A DNA stretch of 64,000 nt from positions 1 through 64,000 of the forward strand of contig NW_026515406.1 in assembly GCF_014898815.1 (NCBI RefSeq), in the 5' to 3' direction. The notes beneath the pieces were generated by a model. The model was given only the letters and a program-made list of their open reading frames with translations. It did no database searches and was not told the origin of the DNA. Of this stretch, positions 1-13,002 are shown one piece after another. How positions within the stretch are numbered: position 1 is the first letter of the stretch; every line of letters begins with the position of its first letter. The position numbers and the translations under genes are program-made. The DNA comes from Panonychus citri (Eukaryota; Arthropoda; Arachnida; Trombidiformes; Tetranychidae).

Positions 1-3000
1 GGTGTGGCAACCACACTGTTCGATTGTACATTGTTATTATTACTCGATTGACTTCGACCTCCTCGAACTAAACTTTTGAACATTGAAGGTATTTTTTTCT
101 CCTTCGTTTTCTTAATCTTGGCAAAATCTCTCGGCGGTAATTCTGGTGGTTTAGTATCACTTCCCTTTTGATTACTAATAACACTATTATTATTATTACT
201 TGGATTAACGGAACTATGATTAACATTATTATTATGATTAACCAAAAGTGGATTAATTGGTTTTCCGTTTTGAGGTCGTTTACTTGTCGGTAAACTTGGA
301 ACTGAATATGGGTCTTCATCTTGTTCCGGTTTGGTGAAGACATTGACAAACTTGGGTACATTTTCATTTCGATAGCAAACTGTTAATAACAACAATAGAA
401 GGAGGAAAACAAAACAAGATTAAGGATTAGTGGTTAAGGATTAACTATGATTATCGTTATCATCTTATTGTTTGAGTTGCTCACCTTGTTGGGGTAATTT
501 TGATTTAAGCATATCAAGGGCGACAATGTTAATCACCATAATCCAAACTGGAAGGTCAAGTACATCGGTTGCATCTTTAACGAAAGCGATCACGTTGATA
601 CATTGATTTTCAAGCCTTCGACGATCAGGATAAGCTGATCTTAACTCTTTACTTAATCCGGATTGAAATTTCTTCATATCAAATAATTTAACCGATTTCT
701 CGAATTCAAGTTCACCCGAAAAGTCCAATATCTCTTTGGATATACTGTTTGATTCTCGATCATAACCTCGAATGAAAACATCACAATGTGACATTCGTTT
801 GATTATAATATTACCGAATTCGTCCATTTTGATTCGAACTCCCTTTTTTTGATAGAAAGAAGAAGAAAAAAAGTTCTTATGAGATTAGAAACATTTTCTC
901 AGGAAAATATCGATCAACTTACTCCGCCAATGTGATCACGAACTCTTTTAACCAATGGATCTCTACTTGGAGCTCGATCGAAACCATTTAGTCCAATTTT
1001 AAACCCATCGAAACCATCATCTGATCCCGATACCGTTAGAACTGGGACTCGAGCATAAGCTTTGGCAATTCGACGATTTCTTTCCATGCAAATAATTTTA
1101 CCCCAAATTTCATCGTCAATTTGTTCCCATTTTTTGAGAATCTCTTGAATATGATCCTAAGAAAAAGTCGAGAGTAAAAAAAGTCCAACAACAATTAGAA
1201 CCCAAGTAATAATCATGAACAACATTCATATACAAACTTGTATATAAACTTTACACGTTTCGAATGGTTTGAAAAAACTTTTAAATTCTTTCTACTTGAT
1301 TAGATAATAACATTTAATTATTATCGAAATTCACAATTGAGCATTTATATAAATACTACGTGTTGGCACGTTTAAATATCTCAATAATTTGACGCGCTAA
1401 TAGTTAATAGGTAACGTTTTTTACGTGAACATATTTATAGCCCTTGTTGAGGTAAAATTAATCATTATTAGTTTTCGGGTATTGGTTTTAAAATAGTTAA
1501 TAAACTAAACCAAACTTTTTAATCTAATCCAAAATAATCAACAACAAAAAACAACAACAACTTGACCTAAATTTGATTGTGATGATAATAATACGATATT
1601 AATACTAATCAAACTTTAAGATCAGTAAAAGTTTTTAAAACTTTTTTTTTCCTTTACTGGTCAACAACAACAACAACAAGGTAAATCTTCAGGTCAATCA
1701 ATAAGAATCAACTAACAGTTAACATAACCGAAACAATTAACTAATCTAAAAGTTTAATGTATCAGTTTACAGAGAAATTAATTACGATAAAATCAAAGTT
1801 AATCATATGATTAGTTGATTGTGTGTGAGGGAAAAGCTAAAAGTCAAATACAACAACAACAAAAAAGGTAAACAAACAGTTGAACATCAATAAGATTTTA
1901 AAAGGATTTGAAATAACAATGGAAACAATTGGAAACAACAATTAACTAATTTACTGAAAAAAAAACGTTTCCAACGAAAGTGAATTTAAATTAATCATAA
2001 TTGTAGTGATGATGATTAAGGATTATGATCATTTTGAAGGTAATGATGATGTGAATTAGGACCTTGGCCTTATTTTTATTGTAACAAAAACCCATACAAA
2101 ACCAATGATGATCATCATGTTGATCATATGAAGCGTTGGTGTGTCCAGATGATGATAAGCTCATCCTCATCTTCATCTTCATCTTAATCATCATGATTGT
2201 CCTTTAATCTCATTCATCTTATTTCATCATTTGCCCTCCAAATGGCCCTTGAAACTGTTACCATATTAAGTCAATTAACTTAATCTTTGATTCCCTTTGT
2301 CTCTCTCAATCTCACCCACTAATCGTTTAAATTGTTTATTGTTGATTATCAACAATCAAGGGTATTCAAATAAAGACACCTACATCTACTTAATAATACA
2401 ATCAATTTGATTAACGGTAAACAACCAACACTCACTCAATTTAATTAGATAATAAGCTTTCAAAAATTTGATTATTGTGAAAAGTTAATTGTTGGTATGA
2501 AATAATTATGTGAATTTGTTTGTACTGTTTTCATTTTAATTGTCCTAAATCAAGTTAATTGCCTTTGATTAATCAAGGTTACAGTTAATTTTCTTGCTGA
2601 TTGTATTTACACCTTTTTTTTGTTAATTTTCAGCACCCGGAAATTAATCATTTCCTAATTAGATTTTAATTCTCATTGATAATTTCTCATCATTATCAAC
2701 AGATAATCAGTAATTAAAAGGTTTTGATTAGTTGATTAGATGAAAAAAAGTGAAAGTTAATTGTTTGTATTGTTAATTGAGCTTCTATTTTAATCACCAT
2801 TAAGTTAATTTGATGACTCGCCAAATCAACACCTTAAATTGTTGACAATTAAACTGTTTATTAGTTTAGTTGTGGCTAAAAATTGTCTCACAATTAACTA
2901 TCAATATGACATTTAATTGTCAATTAACAATCAATTGATCATTGATATGGTTACTTAACCGTGATGATTGTTTTTAATTGGTATAAAAAAAAGGGTTTAA

Positions 3001-4828
3001 TTGTTGGAAAATAATTTAAAGATAGCAAAGTGAATCAATCAACCCAACAATTGAAAATATAATAGTAACAGTATTTAACTTAATCATTTACAATTAACCA
3101 TTCAAATCAATGGTATTGATAAAAATGAGACTAAAAATTACAATAACAATTACAATTAATTGCTAATCATAATAATAGAAACCATATTGAGAGAGATGGA
3201 AATCAATTTGAAATTATAATCACAATTAATATAACCACCTAAAGTGAACAATTAACTAAATTAACTAATTTAACATATTAATTGTTAAAGGTTAGGAAAT
3301 GATTACTTAAATTATGATAATTTAGGACAACAATCAAAAAGATATATAAATAAATTAGCCAGCAATTAATAAATAATTTTAATGATAAAATCAAATTGCT
3401 GTAAATCAAATCACTAAAGGGCAACTTTTAATTCATCACAATCAACAGTTAATTTAGTTAACAGTGTAACATTAAATGTTGATAATAATTTACTTTTTCT
3501 TCATACTGATTAACTTAAATAAATTGCTGAAGAATCACAATTAACAATTCGAGAAAGTTAATTAAATTACTTTTCCATTTAGAAGGGAGAAAGTTAAATT
3601 AACAATCTTCCTGGGTCATTGATAGTAATCAAATTAAATTGTAAACAGCAACAATTAAAGTAAATCAATGAAAGAAACCAAATCAAGTTAATTGTTGAAC
3701 CGAAAGTAAACAAAAAGTTGAAAACAATTAGACAAATGAGAGCTGAAAAAAAAACAACAGAAACAATCAAATGCAACTGAATCAATGATCAGCTAATTGA
3801 AAAGATTAACTATCTTTATCTTAATCAGCAATTAGATTTAATTGTTGACAATTAAGATAATGATTAGTGAGTAAAAAACTTTGTAACCAAATCTTTTTAT
3901 ACTGTTGTTGGTGTTATATAAATGGTTACATTTTGAGGTTTGGATTTGTTTTTTTTTCTCGGATTTGTGATTACAGATTAAGAGAGATGATTAAGGTGAT
4001 TAAGGTGATTAAAAGGATGATTAAGATGATTAGGATGATGATGTTCATCTTACCGAGACAAAAGTATCAAAATAATCCCAAATTTCATCTTCATCACAAA
4101 AATGATGATCTTTTCGTCTTCTCGTTTGCGAGAAGATATTTCGTAAAATCCTTTTTCTACTGATCCACATTGATTAACTAATCACAATTAACTTATTATT
4201 TTTTTTTTCGATCACTAAACAATTGATGATTATGATGATATCGATGAAGATAAAGTTGGTGATGACAAGATGACAAGATGATGGAGATGGTGATGAGGAG
4301 AAAGACTTTTTTTTTCGGAATCGTATTGAAAATTCAATGGACTAGAAAATCATTTTGTCAATTGTTGAATAATCACTTTTATCATGGATTAATGATCAAC
4401 TGTGTTAAACTATGAAAATCAATGACATGATGATAATAAACTTTTCTTTAAGTTAATCATTGTCATTAAATTAAATGATTAAAGAATCACAATCAATAAA
4501 TCATAAGAACGGTATTGGAGATAATTGAATGAAATGGAAACTGTCAATGTTAATTGTTTTGAGAATTCACTTGAATTAAATGGTTTTTTTTTGTTTCTTC
4601 TTCAATTAGTTTGGCATAATAGTCAAACTGTTGATTTAATTATTGTGAATGATCAGTTAATTGTTGAGATTAATTGATTATATTGTCGCAATTAAGGCAA
4701 AAGTTTGAGATTTGCCTTTTTCTAAAAAATTCTGATTAGGATTCATTTTCATTTCTATTCAGACAGAAAACAAAACTAAGTAGGTGATGAGCAATGATTA
4801 TGATGATAAAAATGATGAGGATGATAAA

Positions 4829-4869
<41 letters not shown>

Positions 4870-6383
4870 CTTTTAACCTTCTTTCATTATTTTGTCTTCT
4901 TTTGGCAAAGTCCTTCAACATCACCAGCGTATTAGCACCAACCTATTATCTTCAACTTTCTCCATCATCATCCTTATCATCTTTATCATCTCTCTATCTT
5001 CTTCATCACCTTTTTCTCTTTCTCTTTTCTCTCTATCTTGTCTTACCCTGTCTCTTTCTTCCTGATCCGTTATGTGAGCATCAAACAAGTTTGACAAAAA
5101 AAATTCTAACTGTCATAATCATCCTAATCACCATCATCATCATCATCATCATCTTTTGTTATCTTCAAGTTAGGTCATCATCATCATCATCTTGTTTACC
5201 TTTTCATTGTTTATCACCTTTTTTTATATAATATCATGAAAACTTGAAAAAGTATATGAACTTTTACCTTGGATTGAAAAGCTTCAAACAAAAATTGAAC
5301 ATCATTCATATTCAATGGTTGGAAATTGAGATTTTTGAATTATCATCATTTATTAATATTAATTTTCTGTCTCAAATCAACAATTTAAATTGTCGTCATC
5401 TCAATAACCTAATTCCTGGTTACTAATAATTTCTCATTTTATCTGATTCTTATACTTTTCCGGTAGCTGGTAAATAATGTAAATAATCATGATGATAACA
5501 ATTAAACTTAATTGTGATTGAATTTTTTTTCTCTTCTCTTTCAAGAAGAAAAAAATAATTACTAATCAATCTGATTGTTATGATGGAATTGAATAAAAAT
5601 AATGATTGATTGAGATGATTAACTAATCATTATTGATATTTAATAGTTTAACTGTCCATCTAATTTTTTATATCCAAGGTGATTAATTGTTATTTTTGTA
5701 AATAATTTGTTATAACAATTAAAATTAATCCGGAAATTGTTTCAATTGAATCAAATCAGCTGATTATTGATTGAAAATTAAACAAATTAACTCAAATCTT
5801 TTATAATGATTGTTTCATATTATAATTGTCAACAAAACTATGATTTATATGGTAACAATTAAGGTGTGTTGTTGATAGTTAATCTAAATTGTTTGCTGAA
5901 AGTTAATTGTTACTAATCAATAAAATTATTATTCAGAAAAAATAATTTTCAGATGATCATTATCATGTAGGTTTTACAATTATAACTTTCATATGGATTT
6001 GATATACAACAATTAAATTATATCAATTGAATAATCAATATCATTTCACCTTAATTGTTGTGATGATCAATAAACTTTAACAAAGTTAATTGTTAACGTG
6101 AGTTAAATCAAAAAGGTGTGTACATATTATAAGTATTGACAGTTGAACGAGTTGACACCAACAATTGAATAATTGTTTAATCATTAAATTTGCTTCAATT
6201 GTCATCATGTTAACATTAGATGAGAGAAATATAATTATGACAACAATTAAGAATTAGTTAATTGTTACTTACTGTGTAAAGATTTTCCTTGTCATACCAA
6301 ATATCCTCTTCAACTGCATAAGCATCATATGGATAATCAATGTCACTTTGTGATCGAGATAAAATTTTACGTCTACTGATCAT
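1..6383 (-). CDS. exp: MH2-only protein, homologue of arthropod 'expansion' (partial, 3' end outside window)
   Basis: Four coding exons on the minus strand: 6383-6273 (ATG at 6383-6381, 37 codons, ending before a GTAAGT donor), 1156-923, 842-485 and 379-1. All junctions have GT/AG and matching phases. Exons 2 and 3 encode an MH2 (SMAD C-terminal) fold without an MH1 DNA-binding domain; recognisable blocks include DEIWGKIICMERNRR, SGSDDGFDGFKIGL, VKLFDMKKFQ and SAYPDRRRLE. Exon 4 is Asn-rich with a proline motif (PPELPPRDFAK) that could bind an SH3 domain. Drosophila Expansion is an apical MH2 protein acting in tracheal tube shaping; its first exon (RSQSDIDYPYD-type) and direct junction to the MH2 part look alike here. 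The family name is recalled, not searched. Exon 4 continues past base 1, so the C-terminus is missing. Confidence 0.72.
1157..6272 (-). other. Large first intron of the expansion-like gene
   Basis: About 5.1 kb of AT-rich noncoding sequence between coding exons 1 and 2. It holds many copies of the words TTAATTGTT/AACAATTAA, GAT/ATC trinucleotide runs (for example 5131-5151 and 5173-5190) and a GA dinucleotide tract near 4832. Small open frames here are composed of repeats and show no recognisable protein. Large intron size is typical of genes with enhancers in intron 1, but no specific element could be identified. Confidence 0.65.
4832..4867. repeat. (GA)n microsatellite
   Basis: About 17 uninterrupted GA units, directly following a GAT-rich stretch. 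It gives rise to spurious open frames on both strands. Confidence 0.95.
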
Positions 6384-8702
6384 AATTAAAACTTTTTAAT
6401 TGTGATTAAATTAAAGTTGATAAGATGAACTTGATTGTGAAAATAAAGGGAGATAGAGAGAGAAAATCAATTTTCAACAACAATTAAAACTTTCGGACAT
6501 AATATAAAGTTTCCGTTGCTCATTAATTGCTTGAAATAAGAGGATAATTAAGGTAAACAATTTAAATCCAATTGGTCAGTTGTCTTTTGTTTCTTGTATT
6601 ATTGTTGGTTGGACACTGAGATTTGATAATCCGAGGATTTAATGGTTAATCACAATTAACTTGATGATAATATTGGTATTTAGTTAACTGAGATGTGTGT
6701 TAGTTTAATGGTGGATGAAACAATTAAATTAAACAAAATTAAAGCTTTTTGATTAAATTATAAAAAGAAAAAAAATTTTCGATTTCAAGTTTTCTTTGCT
6801 TTGGTCAAACAGCAACAGGTAAATAAGTCCAACCAGAATCGATGATGATGGAGAAAGAGAGAGAGAGAGAGAGAGACGATGATGATGATGATAATGATGA
6901 TAAGTGTAAAGCTTAAAGAAGGAGGATGAAAAGGGGAGAAATGAATTCGATTGAGAGAGAAGATGAAAAATGAGAGAAAAAAAGTTTTCTCTTCTTTTCA
7001 TTACCTTTTCTCTCTCTCTTTCTCCTTGTAACGATTTTCCCGCCTCCTCCTCCTCCTTTATCATCATCATCATCATCATCGTCATTATCATCATCTCCCT
7101 CTTCATCTTCCTCCTTGAAAAAAGGGAGTAAATTTGAAAAGCAATTAAACCATATCGGAAAAATGGTCCCTAAAAATGTAGGTCAAAAAACGAGTTCTAA
7201 AAAGTTCTGAATTCGAGTTCGGACTTCATCACCTTGTCTTTCATCATTATCATCCAACTTTCCCTTTATTCATAACGAGGATGAAGATGAAGATGATGAT
7301 AAGGATGAAAAGTTTATTAATCAATTTGATTTATCGATAATGATTGGTTAAAGTTTCCGATTCCATGTTAATCAAAACTAATCAACTAATCAACTAATCA
7401 GCTATTTTTTCATACCTTATTAATTACACATTAGAATTACCTTGATTACCTTTGATTTGATTCACAATTTAAATATTATCAGTTAATTAGTGGTTAGTTT
7501 GAAAGTTTTAATTGAAAGTGTTACAATTTAAAGTCAATACAATAATAATAATTAAATGTTTCTCTCTTGATTATCGTTTAAATTGTTGACATTCAAATTT
7601 AATTGTAATGAAAATAGATAATCCGATTTTGAAGGTTTTCGTTACGATTTAAATTGTTTATTAGATTAATTTTGTTTTTAATTGTAATCGTATTAATGTG
7701 TACAATTAAGAAGATAGAGAATTAAAAAATTGGTGTGAAAAAAGTGTTAATTACAATTACAACAATTTAAATTGTTTCTTGATTGTTAAAAAAGACGGAC
7801 AATTTGAAGTGAGAAAAAAAAAGTTTGAGGTCAAACAATTAAGGAAATGTAAATAATAATAATTTTGATTAACTTTCGGTTAATTTTTAATTACATTTTG
7901 TTTTCTCTCTTTCATTAAAAACTGATTTACTTGATTATTTACCAACTTGCACTTGATTATAATCACAATTTAATCACAGTTGATTGTTGATGAATACGAA
8001 ATAATAATTTCTAATTTTTTTCTCTCTGCATCCAATTAATGCCAATCAATTTTAATCACGTTGCTAATCAACTTTACTTTTTTTTTCGTTAAATTATTAT
8101 TAAAAGTTGTGAGTTAAGTGATTAAAAAGATTACGGGTTTAGTAACAATTTAATAAAAGTTGGTTAGTTAATTGTGCAAATAGTTAATTAGTTGAGGTTA
8201 ACTTTTTGTTTTCCAATCAAACTTTTTGGCTCAAATTACAAAATCCAATCCAATCAATTATCGACAAACAATTAACAAACAAATAACAAACATTGATTAA
8301 CAGTTACACTGATCTAGACAACTGAGAAGTTCAAATAATTGTGATTTAATTTGTTGATCAACAATCAACTGATTGTTGATCAATATTGAATAACAAAATT
8401 TTCAAGATCCAAAACGATTGGTGAGAAAATTTTATCAATCGAATCAGTTAAACTTTTTTTTCTCTCTCTCAGTTGATTTAATCATATCAACAATAAACTC
8501 TCTTGTTGATTAATATCAACAATTTAAACTACAATTAACTGTAAATAATTAAGAAAAGATAATTAATTGATTTATACGAAATTCGATAAAAGCGACATCT
8601 ATTGGCGGCGAAAAGAAACTTTTGATCATCTGTTGTTTTCTTTGAAAATTGAATTGTTTTACTTTTTGTTACTCCTTCTTAATTGTTGATTTAATTGTTA
8701 TT
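6384..8702. other. Divergent intergenic region upstream of expansion-like gene and DPH5
   Basis: No coding sequence is visible. The stretch contains short GA/CT tracts (6856-6876, 7008-7023), CAT/GAT trinucleotide runs (7060-7082, 7279-7300) and the AT-rich words common in this genome. Promoters of both flanking genes must lie here because they are divergent. A conspicuous GC-containing motif sits about 100 bp before the DPH5 start codon (separate entry). Confidence 0.7.
8592..8608 (+). promoter_or_regulatory. GCGACATCTATTGGCGG promoter-proximal motif
   Basis: A GC-containing island in very AT-rich DNA, 95 bp upstream of the DPH5 ATG. It resembles the motifs at 25848 and 33491, which are also upstream of gene starts. 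Such ATGGCG/CGCCATCTA words resemble CTCF-like or YY1-like sites of arthropods; the factor is inferred only. Confidence 0.35.
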
Positions 8703-9873
8703 ATGTTATTTCTAATTGGTCTTGGTTTATGTGATTTAACTGATATAACTGTTAAAGGTCTCGAGATTGTCAAGAGATGTGATCATATTTACCTGGAACA
8801 TTATACTTCAGTTTTGTATAATGTATCTGATAACATGGAGCAACTTGTAAGCTTTTATTTTCCTCTTCAAAAAAAATTAATTGTCTTTAATTGTTGATTG
8901 TTTAAAATTTTTTTCTCTTCTAATTTTCTCTCTATCTTATCTCTTTATTATATATTGTGTCTGGGTCATTTTTTTAAGGAAAAATTTTACGGAAAAAAGG
9001 TGATACTTGCTGACCGGGAAATGGTTGAAAGTGAAGCGGATAAAATTCTAGATGATTCGGTTAATAGTGATGCCGCTTTTCTGGTTGTTGGTGATCCTCT
9101 TGGGTAATTGTTTAGATTTTCAATTTCTCCATCATTTGTATTATTGTTCATTGTTTACTAATCTATGGTTTGATTGTTTTTCCTTTCAGAGCAACAACTC
9201 ATACAGATTTAATCTTACGAGCGATCCAACGGAACATCAAGTACAAGATCATTCACAATGCCTCCATTATGAACGCTGTCGGTTGTTGTGGCCTTCAATT
9301 ATATAATTTCGGTGAAACTGTCTCTATCCCACTGTGGACCGATACATGGAAACCAAATAGTTTCATGGAAAAAATAATCTCCAATAAATCCAGAGGACTC
9401 CATACACTTTGTCTTTTAGGTTTGATATCCTAATAGAATTATCCTTTTTTCATTTTCCATCTATCACAAAATCCTTTATTTAATAATCTATTTTTTTTCC
9501 CGATATTCTTTGATTTTTGTCAGATATCAAAGTTAAAGAGAAATCACTTGAAGCCATGATGAAAGGTAAATTGGTTTATGAACCACCACGATTCATGACA
9601 GCCTCCCAAGCAGCTTCTCAAATTGTTGATTGTTTCAAAATGGAATCAAACACAATCGGTGTCACTGGCGATTCTAATATTGAACATTCATTCAGCCCAA
9701 ATAGTTTCTGTATTGGTCTTGCTCGTGTTGGTTCCGATGATCAAACCATAATTAGATGTAAATTGTCTGAAATGGTCGATAAAGATTTAGGTAAACCTTT
9801 ACACTCCCTAGTGATTGAAGGTAACCTACATCCTCTTGAGGAAGACATGTTAAAACTTTACACCGCTGAATAA
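8703..9873 (+). CDS. DPH5: Diphthine methyl ester synthase
   Basis: Four exons: 8703-8846, 8979-9103, 9190-9419 and 9524-9873, all with GT/AG borders and consistent phases, giving 282 residues (human DPH5 is about 285). DPH5 transfers four methyl groups from S-adenosylmethionine to the modified histidine of translation elongation factor 2 during diphthamide synthesis in the cytosol. Family signatures are plain: IGLGLCDLTDITVKGLE at the N-terminus, VVGDPLGATTHTDL, the IIHNASIMNAVGCCGLQLY block, GETVSIPLWTDTWKP, and the C-terminal GLARVGSDDQ and PLHSLVI blocks. The start is the first in-frame ATG, followed at once by the conserved IGLGL strand. The gene is intact and converges on the beta-hydroxylase gene downstream. 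Confidence 0.96.
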
Positions 9874-10719
9874 AAAAAAACACTAATCATGAGAAAACGT
9901 GATAATCAACAGTTTAATTGTTGTTGTAATGAATCAAAGTGTTCAAAATCCGCAAGATTTCAAGATGATTAACGATCAAGACATTTATATATATAAATGA
10001 TTTGGAAATACAATTGGAAACCCAAATAAGCTAATCGGTAACCGTTATTATTACCTTTCCATACTTTGATAATCTTAAATTCAAATCACACAATTTATCA
10101 ACTATTACAATCATCAGAAAAAAAAGAGATCCATGATTATGATACAGGAACACGAACAAAAAAAAGTTCAATGGATTTTGATTCTGTTTGATTACCTGTT
10201 GATTTTTTTATCTGTATGAAAAAAAAACCGATACTGAATCAATTGGTTTAATTTTGATATAATCACGTTTCTTGATATTTCAACAGCAATTGATAATTTA
10301 AGTTATTATCACCAATACAATCAACGAGGAAACAAATTTACTCAATCAATGTGAATGAAAAAGTGTCGAAAGTTAAAATGTCCAACAATTAATATAACAA
10401 GTAAGTTGATTTAAGTAATTTTCTTAATCATTTTCATTTGGATTAAATTTTTTTTTTAATCAGTCAAATAACATTTTCATTATTACTATTAACTCATTTT
10501 ATTGGTGTATCATTATTACATTTAAATTGTTAATCACAAATTCAGTGTTTCCGTCAAGTGCAAATTATTCAACAGTAACAATTTAAATTGTTTTCATTTT
10601 CTATCAATAATTATTGCTTTTTAAACATCTAAATTGTTGATAATTTATTTTCTTTTTTTTATGATTATTGATTAATATTATTTTCTCTTTCTAATTAATA
10701 GGAAAAAGAAAAAACTTTT
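9874..10719. other. 3'-3' intergenic region
   Basis: Short convergent interval between the DPH5 and beta-hydroxylase stop codons. AT-rich, with poly-A and poly-T runs as expected for 3' untranslated regions. Nothing else recognised. Confidence 0.7.
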
Positions 10720-13002
10720 TTAATTATCATTGGAAAATAGTGATTCTTCATGGTGGGAACATGGATTTTCTGGTTTCAATCGGATTCTAATTTCGGGCAA
10801 AGGAGTTCCATCCCAATCACCCTGAAAGGAACAATTTGAATGAAGAAAAAAAAAGAAGAGACAATTAATATTATGATGGAAAAACAATTAGATATTCAAG
10901 AGATAAAGAGAAACTTACTGGAAATAAAAGACCATCCGAGCGACGACACTCCATAGAAAGTGGACTAAGCGAATATAATTTGGCTAAAAATCGAGAACGA
11001 TAGGGTGTCCATTGAATAGAATGATAATTGTCGGCAACTGATTGACCTGAGGAAGTATTTTGACCTTCGTTTATTTTCAAGTAATCAAAGTAACTATTCA
11101 ACACGGAAAGATCAACCGACGATTTACAAACTTCCAACGACGATCGAGGATAATAGTGCATATAATTGACACACATCTCATCTGAAATACCATAACCACC
11201 GAGTGTTATTTTCTCCCGTTTCGATGTATCATAAAGACAATTGTTAATGAGCACATCACCGGGTAACAATTGGATACGATGTTTAAGTGCACGAATCTCT
11301 TGAAAATGGGCAGAATAATGATTATCTCTATTTAATTCAGCTAATTCAATGCCACCTCTAAAATGTGAGGTCCAAACTTTACGACCAGTTAGGTGGGTAT
11401 GCAACTGAGATGCGAAAATTGTTATACCGGTTGAAGGTAAACCGATTCTGGTACATTCAGCTACACAGAATCCCGATAAGGTGAAACCCTCTAAACCGGG
11501 AGGAATTGAATTTCTATCCGTATAAGTTAATCCAACCTCAAGAACACCAACATCATGAGTTCTCAAGGTTGGTGTATAATAGAGACGAATACCAGAATTA
11601 TCTTTAATTGTTGACAATTTCGACGGATTATTATAATGAACTTCCAACATGGCATAAAGTGAGAAATTGTCTCCACCGAAAGGTAATCCAGCCTCTTGTG
11701 GATAAGAAAATGGCTAAGATGAAACAATAGACCAGGAGAAGAAAAAACGAAACAATCAATAGACGAATTAGTTAATCGTCCAAGTTAAATTCGTTGATAA
11801 GAATTAAAAATCATCAAAGAAAAGGTCTAATAAAAATTGTATAAGTTGAACTTTTGGAAAGTTGGAAATTTGAATTGATCGTAATTGAGACTTACCCCCG
11901 CTCCGATAGCCCAAGCCGAGAGCACTTGTTTACATGCTTCCAGAATCGGTGGTTTATCCGGATCATGACAATGTCCATTCCATGAGGGCAATTCTAATTG
12001 AGGGTCAACTTGACAATGAAATATTTCCATGTGATGAACTAAAGCCTCATTACCCGATTGTACGTTGGCCTCATACTTAATTATATGGTGTTTACGTTTA
12101 ATTTCATCCGGAAATTTGACCAATTTACACCAATAGGTTGTTTCCTCTGATGGTATTTGGGTATTGATAGTGACCACATCAAGAATCTTGGTATCCGAGG
12201 GTAAACTTGGAACTGACCCCAATGTTTTCAACAGTTGAACTCTCTGGAATCCATGTTTAACCTTATAGATATTTAATCCATAGACATGATTAATTGGTCC
12301 TAATCCTTCAGCGTAAACGATATTATTAGTACCATCTTCAATTGGTCGATCATTATCATCGCAAGTATCAAAGTCCCGACGGAACAAGAAACGAATCGTT
12401 TTACCATTTGATTGAAGATTAATTAACTGGCAATCATTTTGATTATCCAAATTAACGTAACCTTTATCATCGGTCCAAGTGTCCTGATTTCATTAATTTA
12501 CAATAATGGTAAAAGTATTGAAATACAATCAACCAAATTTGAATTAATTATCTTATTCAATTCTTACCTGGAAATGGTGTTTACCTGAAGGATCAGTCCA
12601 AAAGATACACAGATCAGATTTAATTGGTTCCCCATGATCGGACAATCCAATTGCAAACCAATTTAACTTTCGTCTTAATTTAATTCTCACTTCAAAATCA
12701 ACGATTTTCGCCTCGTAATCAATTGACCAGAAAAGGTGATAATTATCCCGATCATCTAATGGACTTTGAAAATAAGTTATATTGGTCAAGGAATCTGATG
12801 ACGATGATGATGATAACTTTCCAGTCGATAATGAAGATGATAAAGGAATTGAAGATTTGAATGAAGATGAGGAATCGAGAGTTACATTTGAATGATGAAG
12901 ATGAACATGTTCCCGATTACTATTATCATGATTATCGTTACAATTAGATGATTGAAGATGAATATAGAGAATAATGAAAAGTGAGAAAACAATTAAATTC
13001 AT
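10720..13002 (-). CDS. Tbh: Tyramine/dopamine beta-hydroxylase (copper type II monooxygenase)
   Basis: Four phase-0 exons on the minus strand: 13002-12568, 12483-11896, 11713-10919 and 10821-10720, giving 639 residues. The enzyme hydroxylates the beta carbon of tyramine (octopamine synthesis in arthropods) using ascorbate, O2 and two coppers, inside secretory vesicles. The N-terminus MNLIVFSLFIILYIHLQ is a signal peptide, followed by a Ser/Asp-rich linker and a DOMON domain (YHLFWSIDYEAKIVDFEVRI). Exon 2 carries the first copper domain (ETTYWCKL, EALVHHMEIFHC). Exon 3 carries the second (QLHTHLTGRKVW with the HxH pair, and CVNYMHYYP with the Met ligand). Choice of tyramine over dopamine as substrate follows from arthropod biology, not from a residue seen here. 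Reading frame and splice sites are intact. Confidence 0.94.
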